A DNA stretch of 64,000 bases, from contig NZ_AJWX01000001.1 in NCBI RefSeq assembly GCF_000263855.1, forward strand, positions 62,001 to 126,000, given 5' to 3'. The notes under the pieces are model-generated. The model was not told where the DNA came from. It did not search any database and worked only from the letters and a program-made list of their open reading frames with translations. Origin of the DNA: Pseudomonas sp. M47T1. GTDB taxonomy: Bacteria; Pseudomonadota; Gammaproteobacteria; Pseudomonadales; Pseudomonadaceae. Of the stretch, positions 52,816 to 61,199 are shown piece by piece; the stretch's first letter is position 1; every line of letters starts with the position of its first letter. A program made the translations under genes and the position numbers.

Positions 52816-52903
52816 TGTGGGAGCGGGCCCTGCCCGCGAAAAGCATACCGCGCGTGTTCAGATACACCGCCGCGTGTTTTTCGCGGGCAGAGCCCGCTCC
52901 CAC
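52816..52903. repeat. REP pair between convergent genes
   Basis: TGTGGGAGCGGGCCCTGCCC pairs with its reverse copy (TTCGCGGGCAGAGCCCGCTC) around about 40 bases with GATACACCGC. It lies between the ends of the permease and acylase genes. Confidence 0.9.
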
Positions 52904-52909
52904 GGTTTT

Positions 52910-55285
52910 TCAGGGGCCGGGCACCACGTTCAAGGTGCTCACCGTTCCCTTCGCCACATCCCCTTCCTGCATCAGTACCTGCCGGTACTTGCCCTCGATG
53001 TAATCCTTCGCCTGGTCGCCGTAATGGGCGTCAAACAGCACGCCGCTTTGCCCTACCGGGTTGATGGTCAGCGCATGCGCCGGGTCGGCGAAATCGATGA
53101 TGCGCCGGGTCGATGGTCCGTAGCTGACTTTCCACGGGGCCGGGCCCAGCTTCGCCGACTGGTTGTTGGGCACTTCATGGCTGCCTGGGGCGGCAAACGG
53201 GCCGACGTTGAACAGCCTGTCCAGCGGTTGCTGCATGCCCAACGGGTGCTCATGGGTGAGGGTGTGGGCCTTGCCCCATTGCCATTGCGCAGGGTCATTG
53301 CCCAGTGCGCTCCTGAGGTGTTCAAGGGTGGTACGCCAGGCCATGCGTACGATTTCGGCGCGGCCCTCGTGGGGCGGTGAACTGCGGTCATCCCACCAGG
53401 GCGAGTCGGGGTCGGCCGCCAGGCGCGGCAGGGCGCTGTCCAGGTCGCGGGTGGACAGCAGGGTCTCGAACATGGCGTTACCCAGTTCGTCGTGCATGGC
53501 CGCGTAGGTCAGGTCGTACAGGAACTCGTTGAACAGCGTGGCGCTGGTGGAGTCCAGCGGGTAGTCGCCTTTCCATTGCGCCAGTTGCTCCACCAAGGCT
53601 TTCTCGCCCGGGTCGGTGACCACTTGGCGCAATACCGGCAGTAACGGCGTGAGCACGCGCTGGGCGTAGCCGGTGCGGGTGCCCAGTTGCAGCGCTTGGG
53701 TGTTCTGGGCGGTCCACTTCACGCTGGCGTCGTTGAGCTGGCTGAATAGCTGTTGGCCACGGTCAGCCAGGTTGTAATAGCCCGGTATCGCCATGCCGGT
53801 GGGCGCCAGTGGCTGGAAGTTGGCCGAGACAATAAACCCGCGAGCCGGGTTCTCTTCGTGGGGGTTGGTGCTGAACGGGTAAAAGCCCAGCTTGTCGGCG
53901 TCAGGGCCACTGCCATCGAGAATGAACATCGGCTGTACGCCGTCGGGCCGGATCGGCAACTGAGCCGCCGCCCACCAGCCGATATCGCCGCGGGCGTTGG
54001 CCCACACCAGGTTCAGGCCTGGCGACTGTACCTTGGCTGCGGCGTTGCGCATCTTGTCCAGGGTGTCGGCCCGGTTGATCTCGTAGAAGCCTTGCAGGAT
54101 CGGGTTTTCCGATTCCAGGAACGACCACCACATGGCAATGGGCGTGGAAGGCGCGACCTTGCCCAGCACGTCATTGATGATCGGGCCGTGGGGCGAGCGG
54201 CGCAGGGTGAGGGTCACCGGCGGCTCGCCCTTGACGGCGATCTGCTGCGTGGTGGCCTGCATGTCTGCCCACTGGCCGTGGTACCAGACCTGGTTGGGGT
54301 TGGCCGGGTTGACCTTCTCGGCTACCAGGTCCAGGTCGTCGTTCTGGAACATGGTCAGGCTCCAGCCGAAATCCATGTTCTGGCCCAGGGCCGCGAACGG
54401 GTTAAGCGGCTGGTGGTAGCCATACAGCTGGAAGCCCGGTGCAGACAGTTGCGCCTCGTACCATACCGCCGGGACCGAAAAGCGGATGTGCGGATCGCCC
54501 GCCAGGATGGGTTTGCCACTGGCCGTGCGCGCACCAGAAATCACCCAGGCGTTGCTGCCTTCGAACTGCGGCAAGCCAGCCTGCTCAAGCGCATGCTGGC
54601 TCAGCCGGGCCACGCTGTTCAGGCTCTTCCAGTCGTCCTCGGCCAGCGGCAGCACGCCTTGGGGGTGCCAGGCGATGTCGAAGATCTTCAGGTAATCGGG
54701 GCCCAGTTGGTCGCGTACGTAGGTCAGCAGCGGCTCGGTGCGGAACGCCGCTGCGAAGCTGTAGGCCATGTAGCCGGCGACGCTGAAGGTGTCCTGCGCG
54801 GTGAACGGCCGTGGCTTGATGCCCAGCACGTCAAACTCAATAGGACGCGGGTGAGTGGCCTGGTACTGGTTGATGCCGTCCAGGTAGGCCTGCAGAGCCT
54901 GCCAGGCGGGGGATTGCTTGTCCTGCCGAGCCACGTATACGTCGGCCTGTTCGCGAATGCGCAGGCTGCGCAACAGCGTATCGGTAGGCACCAGCTTGGG
55001 CCCCAGCACCTCGGCCAGTTCGCCACGAGCCAGGCGGCGCATGATTTCCATCTGGAACAGCCGGTCCTGGGCCTGCACGTAGCCCAAGACGCGGTACATG
55101 TCCTGCTGGTTGCCGGCCTGGATGTGCGGCACGCCGCGGTCGTCATAGCGAACGCTGACAGGTTGCTGCAGGTGCCCGAGGGTTATTTCGCCGCTGCGCT
55201 GGGGCTGCTTGCCGTGGAGGTACCAGGCGCCGCCTGCCGCGGCGGCGGCAATGAGCACGGCGAGGACGGTGAGGCTGCGTTTCAT
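52910..55285 (-). CDS. Penicillin/AHL-acylase-family Ntn hydrolase
   Basis: A 791-residue exported enzyme of the penicillin acylase family. The N-terminal signal/anchor is at residues 6-24. The autoprocessing site is FEG/SNAW with the catalytic serine S244, which after self-cleavage becomes the N-terminal nucleophile of the beta chain. The alpha chain would be about 215-240 residues. Periplasmic relatives in Pseudomonas (PvdQ, QuiP, HacB) cleave the acyl chain of N-acyl-homoserine lactones. Which one it matches cannot be decided by eye, and beta-lactam or siderophore-precursor substrates are possible. No luxI/luxR gene is nearby. Confidence 0.88.
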   Translation of the reverse strand: MKRSLTVLAVLIAAAAAGGAWYLHGKQPQRSGEITLGHLQQPVSVRYDDRGVPHIQAGNQQDMYRVLGYVQAQDRLFQMEIMRRLARGELAEVLGPKLVPTDTLLRSLRIREQADVYVARQDKQSPAWQALQAYLDGINQYQATHPRPIEFDVLGIKPRPFTAQDTFSVAGYMAYSFAAAFRTEPLLTYVRDQLGPDYLKIFDIAWHPQGVLPLAEDDWKSLNSVARLSQHALEQAGLPQFEGSNAWVISGARTASGKPILAGDPHIRFSVPAVWYEAQLSAPGFQLYGYHQPLNPFAALGQNMDFGWSLTMFQNDDLDLVAEKVNPANPNQVWYHGQWADMQATTQQIAVKGEPPVTLTLRRSPHGPIINDVLGKVAPSTPIAMWWSFLESENPILQGFYEINRADTLDKMRNAAAKVQSPGLNLVWANARGDIGWWAAAQLPIRPDGVQPMFILDGSGPDADKLGFYPFSTNPHEENPARGFIVSANFQPLAPTGMAIPGYYNLADRGQQLFSQLNDASVKWTAQNTQALQLGTRTGYAQRVLTPLLPVLRQVVTDPGEKALVEQLAQWKGDYPLDSTSATLFNEFLYDLTYAAMHDELGNAMFETLLSTRDLDSALPRLAADPDSPWWDDRSSPPHEGRAEIVRMAWRTTLEHLRSALGNDPAQWQWGKAHTLTHEHPLGMQQPLDRLFNVGPFAAPGSHEVPNNQSAKLGPAPWKVSYGPSTRRIIDFADPAHALTINPVGQSGVLFDAHYGDQAKDYIEGKYRQVLMQEGDVAKGTVSTLNVVPGP

Positions 55286-55387
55286 CGGGGGGCCCTGTTG
55301 TTCTTTTTCGCGACAGGAACAGTGGCGGACATGCAGGCGTTGGGCAAGTGAAGACTCGATGGCAGAAAGGCCATCGACAGGATTGGA

Positions 55388-55960
55388 TTACTTTTCAGCC
55401 CAAGGACAGTAACAGCCCACCGCCAGGGTATGGGTGGCGTCGACTTTGCGGCCGGCCAGCAGCGCATTGAGCACCGGCTCGATAAAGCTGTTGCTCGAGT
55501 TGCAGGTGGCGCCTTCGCTGTAAGGGCCGAAATAGGCGAGCTGGCCTTTCTGGTCGAAGATGGCCACGGCCGGGCTGGCCGGGATCTCCTGGCTGCCGAC
55601 CAGGCTGGCAAGGTGCTTGAAACTGCCCAGGTTGGCGGGCAGTTGGCCGTTGCTGTCGGGTTTTTGCACGGAGTAGAAGCTGACGCCCCGGGCGGTGAAG
55701 TTCGCCTCAAGCTCGGACAGGTGCTGCTGGTTGGCCACGTTGCACGGGCAGGCCGGGTCCCAGAAGTGCACCAGGCGAATGGGGCCCGGCCCTGCGAGGG
55801 CATCCGGCAGCTTGAGGGCGTCACCCTGGAACAGCGTCGCGTGCTCGCTGAACGCGCGGATATAACGGGACTCGAACCAGTCATATGACAGCCACAGTGT
55901 GCCCGCGCAGAAAAACGCCAGCGCACTGAGAAAAACGACTTTGCGGTGCGAAGCAGGCAT
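55388..55960 (-). CDS. Thioredoxin-like membrane-anchored protein (DUF6436 type)
   Basis: A 190-residue protein with an N-terminal membrane anchor (residues 8-25). A thioredoxin-fold domain follows, with a CPC site (C71 and C73 in WDPACPCN) in place of CxxC. Further cysteines are near C-terminal segments (TCNSSN, VGCYCPW). It resembles DUF6436 proteins. The site suggests a redox or metal-binding role in the periplasm (inference). It ends about 100 bases from the start of the acylase gene on the same strand. Start MPASHRKVVF was chosen because the longer frame reads a lipase-gene shadow. Confidence 0.72.
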   Translation of the reverse strand: MPASHRKVVFLSALAFFCAGTLWLSYDWFESRYIRAFSEHATLFQGDALKLPDALAGPGPIRLVHFWDPACPCNVANQQHLSELEANFTARGVSFYSVQKPDSNGQLPANLGSFKHLASLVGSQEIPASPAVAIFDQKGQLAYFGPYSEGATCNSSNSFIEPVLNALLAGRKVDATHTLAVGCYCPWAEK

Positions 55961-56056
55961 AAAGGCTCGGTCCGGAACTGGACGCCTAGCTTGCCATGCC
56001 CGGCCATACAGAAGAATATCGACGTTGTGTTTATTCGCTTTCGACTGCGAGACTTT

Positions 56057-56980
56057 ATGCCCGCACCATTCAGGCCGGATGCGCTTCGCGCCGGCCTCAA
56101 GCCCCTGGCGTCGCGCCAGCCACTGTCTGCAGAGGCCCAGGCCTATCAGCGCTTCTACGCCATTGATCTGCCTTGCCAGACCTGGCTGGGGCGTTTCGAA
56201 GCCGTTGGCTACGAGCTGGTCAGCCAGGTGTGGCTGCCGCCTGAGCCAGTGGCCACGCTGTTCCTGCTGCATGGCTTCTACGACCACATGGGCCTGTACC
56301 GGCACGTGATTCGATGGGCCCTGGACCACGGTTTTGCAGTGATTTCGGCGGACCTGCCCGGCCATGGCCTGTCCAGCGGCGAGCGCGCGCGCATCGACGA
56401 CTTCGAGGACTACCAGGCGGCGCTGCATGGCCTGTTCGCCGAAGCGCAGAGCATTGGCCTGCCGCAGCCCTGGCACCTGTTGGGGCAAAGCACAGGTGGG
56501 GCGATTGTGCTCGACCACCTGCTTTATCACGGCCTCGACAGCCCGGCCCAAGGCCATTCCATCTTGCTGGCGCCGCTGGTGCGTCCACGCGGCTGGGGCT
56601 GGTCGCAGGTCAGCTATCGGCTGCTCAGCCCGTTCGTCAGCGGCATCGCCCGGCGCTTCAGCGAAAACACCAACGACCCGGACTTCATGCCCTTCCTGCA
56701 AACCGATCCGCTGCAACCCGTTCGCCTGCCCACCGCCTGGGTGGGCGCGCTGAAGAACTGGATACCGCGCATCGAAGGCGCGCCCCACTGCCCGCGCTCG
56801 CCGCTGATCATCCAGGGTGACGACGACATGACCGTGGACTGGGAACACAACCTCAGCGTGCTGCAAAGCAAGTTCCTGGCGCCCCAGGTGCTGATGTTGC
56901 CGGGCGCCAGGCACCACCTGGCCAACGAAGTGGAATCGATCCGCGAGCGCTATTTCGCTTTTGTTGATTCCAGGCTGTAA
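56057..56980 (+). CDS. Alpha/beta hydrolase, monoacylglycerol-lipase-like
   Basis: A 307-residue serine hydrolase of the Hydrolase_4 (lysophospholipase/monoacylglycerol lipase) type. Visible are LFLLHGFYDHMGLYRH (oxyanion region), ADLPGHGLSSG, nucleophile S145 in GQSTGG, an acid residue in IIQGDDDMTVDW and the catalytic histidine in GARHHLANE. It has no signal peptide, so cytoplasmic. It is divergent from the thioredoxin-like gene. Substrates are probably lipid esters. Confidence 0.87.
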   Translation: MPAPFRPDALRAGLKPLASRQPLSAEAQAYQRFYAIDLPCQTWLGRFEAVGYELVSQVWLPPEPVATLFLLHGFYDHMGLYRHVIRWALDHGFAVISADLPGHGLSSGERARIDDFEDYQAALHGLFAEAQSIGLPQPWHLLGQSTGGAIVLDHLLYHGLDSPAQGHSILLAPLVRPRGWGWSQVSYRLLSPFVSGIARRFSENTNDPDFMPFLQTDPLQPVRLPTAWVGALKNWIPRIEGAPHCPRSPLIIQGDDDMTVDWEHNLSVLQSKFLAPQVLMLPGARHHLANEVESIRERYFAFVDSRL

Positions 56981-57040
56981 TCGCTATCGCCAGGAGCCGC
57001 CAGGCTGCGAAGGTCCGTACGGCGGGCCCGCTAGAGGATG

Positions 57041-57796
57041 TCAGTGACCTTTGAGGCTCGACGTGCTCTGGCCCACCGCCAGGCTGGCGCGCACGGCGGC
57101 CAGGGCGGCCTGGTAGTAGGCCTTGCCTTCGGGGGATTCGGCGAAGTTGGCGAATTCTTCCAGCTCAGGGTCAGACAGGTCGCGATAGACGTACAGCAAG
57201 GTGTTGTCCATCTCGGTGCCAATCTGGGCCATCAGCCGCTGGCGCTGGCCGTCGAGCATGCCTTGGGCCTGTTCGCTGCCCAGCAGGCCCGGAATCATCT
57301 GGCTGAGGCTGTCGGCTGCCACGCCGGCGATGGCCAGGCTGACTTCGGCGCCCGCTTCGCGCGCCGGCAGGGCGCGGGACAGGTGGCCGATGATCAGGGC
57401 GCGGGTGTCGCTGGCCTCCATGTGTGGCAGGCCCTGGGCATTCTTTGCCAACTGGTCGCGACGCGTGGCCAGCAGTTCGGCGGCCACCACCTTGTGGCCC
57501 AGCGGTGACTGGAAGAAGGCCAGCGCCGGGTTGGGGTCGGCCAGGGTCTGGCGCAGCCGCGCTTCGGCGCGCTGGTCCATGGCCTGCGGGGCGAAACGCT
57601 GGTCACTGTTGTTGACCAGGGCCTGGAATACCGCTGGCGGCAGGCTGTTCTGATAGCGTTGCTGGGCTGCTTTCAGTGCGTCGGTAAAATGCGCGCGCTG
57701 CTCTGGCCAGCCGGCGACCTTGTACAGCTGGTCGTGACTGTCTGCCCACGCAGGCAGGGCGCAGCACATGATCAAAAGGAAAAACAAACGGCGCAT
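57041..57796 (-). CDS. DUF2059 exported protein
   Basis: A 251-residue predicted secreted protein. The signal peptide (MRRLFFLLIMCCALPAWA, residues 1-18) is clear. Two helical DUF2059-like modules follow; the C-terminal one holds LYVYRDLSDPELEEFANFAESPEGKAYYQAA. Function unknown. A start at 57796 is used because the signal peptide begins there with AGGAG-like GGAGTCC upstream. It stands alone on the minus strand. Confidence 0.82.
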   Translation of the reverse strand: MRRLFFLLIMCCALPAWADSHDQLYKVAGWPEQRAHFTDALKAAQQRYQNSLPPAVFQALVNNSDQRFAPQAMDQRAEARLRQTLADPNPALAFFQSPLGHKVVAAELLATRRDQLAKNAQGLPHMEASDTRALIIGHLSRALPAREAGAEVSLAIAGVAADSLSQMIPGLLGSEQAQGMLDGQRQRLMAQIGTEMDNTLLYVYRDLSDPELEEFANFAESPEGKAYYQAALAAVRASLAVGQSTSSLKGH

Positions 57797-57929
57797 CAGG
57801 GACTCCTGTCGGCAGGCCGCCATTGTCCTTGGCAAGGCGGGGCTTTGTCGAGAATTCGTATCAGTGGCCACAAGATAATCGACGTGCTGTCGCCTGCCGA
57901 CCAAGTGGCTCTGTCCGTTTCCCGGGCAC

Positions 57930-58571
57930 ATGGATACTATGCGCGGCATGCAAATATCCTCTGATCATCCTCTGATGTTACGAATTGTCGACGACTTGGC
58001 CGAGCGTGGCTGGTCGCAGCAGGACATCTTCCTGCCACAGGCTCTGACCACCGAGCTTGCCGCCGAGTGCCGCCAGCGTGCGGCCCAGGGCGAGCTGGCG
58101 CCTGCGGCCGTGGGGCGCGGCCCTGCGCAGGAAATTCGTGAAGGCATACGCGGTGATCGCATCCAGTGGCTGGAGCCTGGCGAGTCAGCGCCATGCGACC
58201 AGTACCTGGCGCTGATGGACACCCTTCGTGAAGCGCTCAACCGTGGCTTGTTTCTGGGGCTTGAGGATTTCGAGTGCCATTTCGCGTTGTACCCGCCAGG
58301 GGCGTTTTACCTTAAGCATGTGGACCGCTTTCGCGATGACGACAAGCGCATGGTCTCGGCGGTGCTGTACTTGAACGATGGCTGGTTGCCGGAGCACGGC
58401 GGCCAACTGCGCATGTACCTTGAACAGGACCGTGAACACGATGTGGCGCCGACCGGTGGCTGCCTGGTGGTGTTCCTGTCTGGCGAGGTGCCTCATGAAG
58501 TTCTGCCGGCCATGCGTGATCGCCTGTCGTTGACAGGCTGGTTCCGCCGCCGCGGCAACGAGCCGTTCTGA
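57930..58571 (+). CDS. 2-oxoglutarate/Fe(II)-dependent dioxygenase
   Basis: A 213-residue prolyl-4-hydroxylase-like dioxygenase. The iron triad is H130-x-D132 (YLKHVDRF) with H189 (EVPHEVLP), and R198 should bind 2-oxoglutarate. LYLNDGWLPEHGGQLRMY is typical of the 2OG-FeII_Oxy_3 fold. The substrate may be a protein residue or a small molecule. The start is uncertain; ATG codons at 57930, 57939, 57948 and 57975 are in frame and none has a strong Shine-Dalgarno. The DUF523 gene follows after one base, implying coupling. Confidence 0.85.
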   Translation: MDTMRGMQISSDHPLMLRIVDDLAERGWSQQDIFLPQALTTELAAECRQRAAQGELAPAAVGRGPAQEIREGIRGDRIQWLEPGESAPCDQYLALMDTLREALNRGLFLGLEDFECHFALYPPGAFYLKHVDRFRDDDKRMVSAVLYLNDGWLPEHGGQLRMYLEQDREHDVAPTGGCLVVFLSGEVPHEVLPAMRDRLSLTGWFRRRGNEPF

Positions 58572-58572
58572 T

Positions 58573-59055
58573 ATGCACAAGATTCTGGTCAGCCGCTGCC
58601 TGCTGGGCCACCGCGTACGTTATGACGGCGGCGCCAGTGGCCCTTTCGATCAACTGGACCTGTGGCTGGCCGAAGGCCGCGTGGTGGGCCTTTGCCCGGA
58701 AGTGGCCGGTGGCTTGCCTACCCCGCGCCCGGCAGCGGAGATTCCGGGTGGGCAGGGCGTGCAGGTGCTCGAGGGCAAGGCACTGGTGCTGACCGAGGCG
58801 GGTGAGGACTTCACCGAGGCCTTTGTGCGCGGAGCCGAGCTTGCGCTGGAGGCCGTGCGTCGCCACGGTATTCGTGTCGCGGTGCTCAAGGCCAACAGCC
58901 CGTCGTGCGGCAACCTGTTGACCTATGACGGCACCTTCACCGCCACCAAGGTCACAGGCGAGGGCGTGACGGCGGCGCTACTGCGCCGCGAAGGCGTGCA
59001 GGTGTTCAGCGAATTGCAACTCGCCGAAGCCGCCGAAGCCCTGCAAGCCCTTTGA
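58573..59055 (+). CDS. DUF523 protein
   Basis: A 160-residue protein with the DUF523 pattern. Conserved cysteines are in VSRCLLGHRVRYDGG and LKANSPSCGN, and a GLCPEVAGGLPTPRPAAEI segment is also present. Conserved cysteines suggest a metal or iron-sulfur site (inference). Some proteins fuse DUF523 with DUF1722; here it stands alone. It starts one base after the dioxygenase stop, so the two are co-expressed. Function unknown. Confidence 0.87.
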   Translation: MHKILVSRCLLGHRVRYDGGASGPFDQLDLWLAEGRVVGLCPEVAGGLPTPRPAAEIPGGQGVQVLEGKALVLTEAGEDFTEAFVRGAELALEAVRRHGIRVAVLKANSPSCGNLLTYDGTFTATKVTGEGVTAALLRREGVQVFSELQLAEAAEALQAL

Positions 59056-59142
59056 CTGCGATTGTCCTGTGTGAGGTTGGTGCGGGCTGCCGCAAGGTTG
59101 CGAAAAGGTTCGCAGGGCTTTCGGTGGTTTGATGTCGATCGC

Positions 59143-59161
59143 AGGCCCGCTCTGCGGGCCT
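59143..59161 (+). other. Hairpin after the DUF523 gene
   Basis: AGGCCCGC, loop TCT and GCGGGCCT form a perfect eight-base stem about 90 bases after the stop. It has no T-run; a weak terminator or mRNA-end stem. Confidence 0.45.
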
Positions 59162-59297
59162 TCGCAGCCTGGCGACAGCTCCAAAGTGAGTGCAGGATGA
59201 AAGATGCGCTGCCAGGCGCATTCCAGAGCGCATTGGTCGGGCAAAGTGGTCTAAGGTATCTCCAGACAAAACCAGAAACGTTTCCCTGGAGACCCCG

Positions 59298-59735
59298 ATG
59301 AAATCTCTCTTTTCCCGCGCCGCCGTTGCCGGGCTGCTGATGGGCGCCTCGCTGCTGGCAACCGCCGACGACCTGAAAAGCGTCGAAGCGCCCGCCGACG
59401 CCAAGGTGTTCATCGTTTCGCCGAAAGACGGCGCCACCGTCGACAAGACCTTCACGGTCAAATTCGGCATCGAGGGCATGAAGCTGGCGCCGGCTGGTGA
59501 TCCGACCCCCGGCACCGGCCACCACCATTTGCTGGTTGATGTCGACCAACAGCCGCCAGCCGACCAGCCGCTGCCTGTCACCGACCATATCCTGCACTTC
59601 GGCAAGGCCCAGACCGAAACCACCCTGACCCTGACGCCCGGCAAGCACACCCTGCAACTGCTGCTGGCCGACCGCTTCCACGTGCCGTTCAAACCGGCGG
59701 TTGAATCGAAGAAGATTACCGTCACCGTGAAATAA
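59298..59735 (+). CDS. DUF4399 exported protein
   Basis: A 145-residue secreted protein. The signal peptide ends LLATA (about residue 23). One DUF4399 domain (beta-sandwich) follows with VFIVSPKDGATVDKTFTVKFGIEGM, a GTGHHHLLVD histidine cluster and LLLADRFHVPF. The histidines suggest metal binding (inference). CTGGAG is upstream of the ATG. It is monocistronic with a strong shared terminator after it. Confidence 0.87.
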   Translation: MKSLFSRAAVAGLLMGASLLATADDLKSVEAPADAKVFIVSPKDGATVDKTFTVKFGIEGMKLAPAGDPTPGTGHHHLLVDVDQQPPADQPLPVTDHILHFGKAQTETTLTLTPGKHTLQLLLADRFHVPFKPAVESKKITVTVK

Positions 59736-59751
59736 GCCGTCTGCACAAACG

Positions 59752-59781
59752 AAAAAGGGAGGCCCGAAGGCCTCCCTTTTT
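59752..59781. terminator. Bidirectional rho-independent terminator
   Basis: A perfect 13-base stem (AAAAAGGGAGGCC and its reverse complement) around CGAA. A-run and T-run on the two sides end both the DUF4399 transcript and the convergent serA transcript. Confidence 0.95.
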
Positions 59782-59797
59782 CATTGCGCCAAGCCGC

Positions 59798-61027
59798 TTA
59801 GAACAGCACGCGGCTACGAATGGTGCCGTTGATGGTCTGCAGCTTCTCTTGCGCCAGGTCAGAGTACTCGGCGTCGACGTCGATCACCACATAACCCACT
59901 TTCTCGTTGGTCTGCAGGAACTGACCCGAGATGTTGATGCCGTTTTCGGCGAAGACCTTGTTGATCTCGCTCAGCACGCCCGGAATGTTCTCGTGGATGT
60001 GCAGCAGGCGGTGCTTGCCTGGGTGAGCCGGCAGGGCCACTTCAGGGAAGTTGACCGACGATACCGAGGTACCGTTGTCGCTGTACTTGACCAGCTTCTC
60101 GGCCACTTCCAGGCCGATGTTGGCCTGGGCTTCGGCGGTGGAACCGCCGATGTGCGGGGTCAGGATCACGTTGTCCAGGCCACGCAGCGGGCTTTCGAAG
60201 ATGTCGTCGTTGGAGCGAGGCTCCACCGGGAACACGTCGATGGCTGCGCCGATCAAGTGCTTGTCCTTGATGGCGGCTGCCAGGTGGTCGAGCTCGACCA
60301 CGGTGCCACGAGCGGCGTTGATCAGGATGCCGCCTTTCTTGATGGCACGGATTTCCTTCTCGCCCATCATCCACTGGGTGGCGGCGGTTTCTGGCACATG
60401 CAGCGAGACGATGTCGGACATGCCCAGCAGCTCGGTCAGGCTGGCCACTTGCGTGGCGTTGCCCAGCGGCAGCTTGGTGATGGTGTCGTAGAAGAACACC
60501 TGCATGCCCAGGCCTTCGGCCAGTACCGACAGTTGGGTACCGATCGAGCCGTAGCCGACGATGCCCAGCTTCTTGCCACGGATTTCGAAGGAGTTGGCCG
60601 CGCTCTTGATCCAGCCACCACGGTGGCAGGAAGCGTTCTTCTCGGGGATGCCGCGCAGCAGCAGGATGGCCTCGGCCAGCACCAGTTCGGCTACCGAACG
60701 GGTGTTGGAGTACGGGGCGTTGAACACGGCGATGCCGCGCTCGCGGGCCGCGTCCAGGTCAACCTGGTTAGTGCCGATGCAGAAGCAACCAACGGCAACC
60801 AGCTTTTTCGCGCAGTCGAAGAGCTCTTCGGTCAGCTGGGTGCGGGAGCGGATACCGATGAAGTGTGCATCGGCAATCTTTTCCTTCAGCTCGGCCTCGG
60901 GCAGCGCCTTGATGTGGTACTCGATGTTCGAGTAACCGGCGGCCTTGAGGACGTCGACGGCGGATTGGTGGACGCCTTCGAGGAGAAGGAACTTGATCTT
61001 GCTCTTATCGAGAGAAGTCTTGCTCAT
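59798..61027 (-). CDS. serA: D-3-phosphoglycerate dehydrogenase
   Basis: A 409-residue enzyme, first step of serine synthesis (3-phosphoglycerate to phosphohydroxypyruvate). The NAD-binding motif GYGSIG is at residues 158-163, and the catalytic R241, E270 and H293 (TPHIGGSTAEAQ) are present. The C-terminal ACT domain begins around residue 335 (HRLLHIHENIPGVLSEINKVF), where serine inhibits the enzyme. Length equals the E. coli-type enzyme. It is divergent from a D-2-hydroxyglutarate-dehydrogenase-type gene, consistent with reports that SerA also makes D-2-hydroxyglutarate and that the neighbour re-oxidises it. Confidence 0.95.
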   Translation of the reverse strand: MSKTSLDKSKIKFLLLEGVHQSAVDVLKAAGYSNIEYHIKALPEAELKEKIADAHFIGIRSRTQLTEELFDCAKKLVAVGCFCIGTNQVDLDAARERGIAVFNAPYSNTRSVAELVLAEAILLLRGIPEKNASCHRGGWIKSAANSFEIRGKKLGIVGYGSIGTQLSVLAEGLGMQVFFYDTITKLPLGNATQVASLTELLGMSDIVSLHVPETAATQWMMGEKEIRAIKKGGILINAARGTVVELDHLAAAIKDKHLIGAAIDVFPVEPRSNDDIFESPLRGLDNVILTPHIGGSTAEAQANIGLEVAEKLVKYSDNGTSVSSVNFPEVALPAHPGKHRLLHIHENIPGVLSEINKVFAENGINISGQFLQTNEKVGYVVIDVDAEYSDLAQEKLQTINGTIRSRVLF

Positions 61028-61102
61028 CTGCGTAAACCTGTGTCCCGGAGAAAAAATGGCAGGAAGTGAAGCGGTCGCGGATCGGCCGGAAGCACGATTA
61101 GC

Positions 61103-61131
61103 GGGGGGGCGTATGCTAGCATATCCCCCCC
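61103..61131. promoter_or_regulatory. Symmetric element between serA and the D2HGDH-type gene
   Basis: A seven-G run and a seven-C run flank TATGCTAGCATA (61112-61123), a perfect 12-base palindrome. It is centred between the divergent start codons (90 bases from serA). TATGCT reads the same on both strands and could be overlapping -10 boxes or an operator. Confidence 0.5.
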
Positions 61132-61199
61132 TTGATAAGCCCATCCCTGGGACGTGAAGTGTGCTCAGGGTGACTATGAATAGTTCGAGAGTTCCCGCG

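Noticed and set aside
20658..52903. Repeated palindromes as a possible CRISPR array
   Set aside because: The copies are far apart, palindromic and in intergenic gaps; there is no regular spacing, no spacer set and no cas gene.
53753..55351. A 532-codon plus-strand open frame opposite the acylase gene
   Set aside because: The acylase reading on the minus strand has signal sequence and the GSNAW site.
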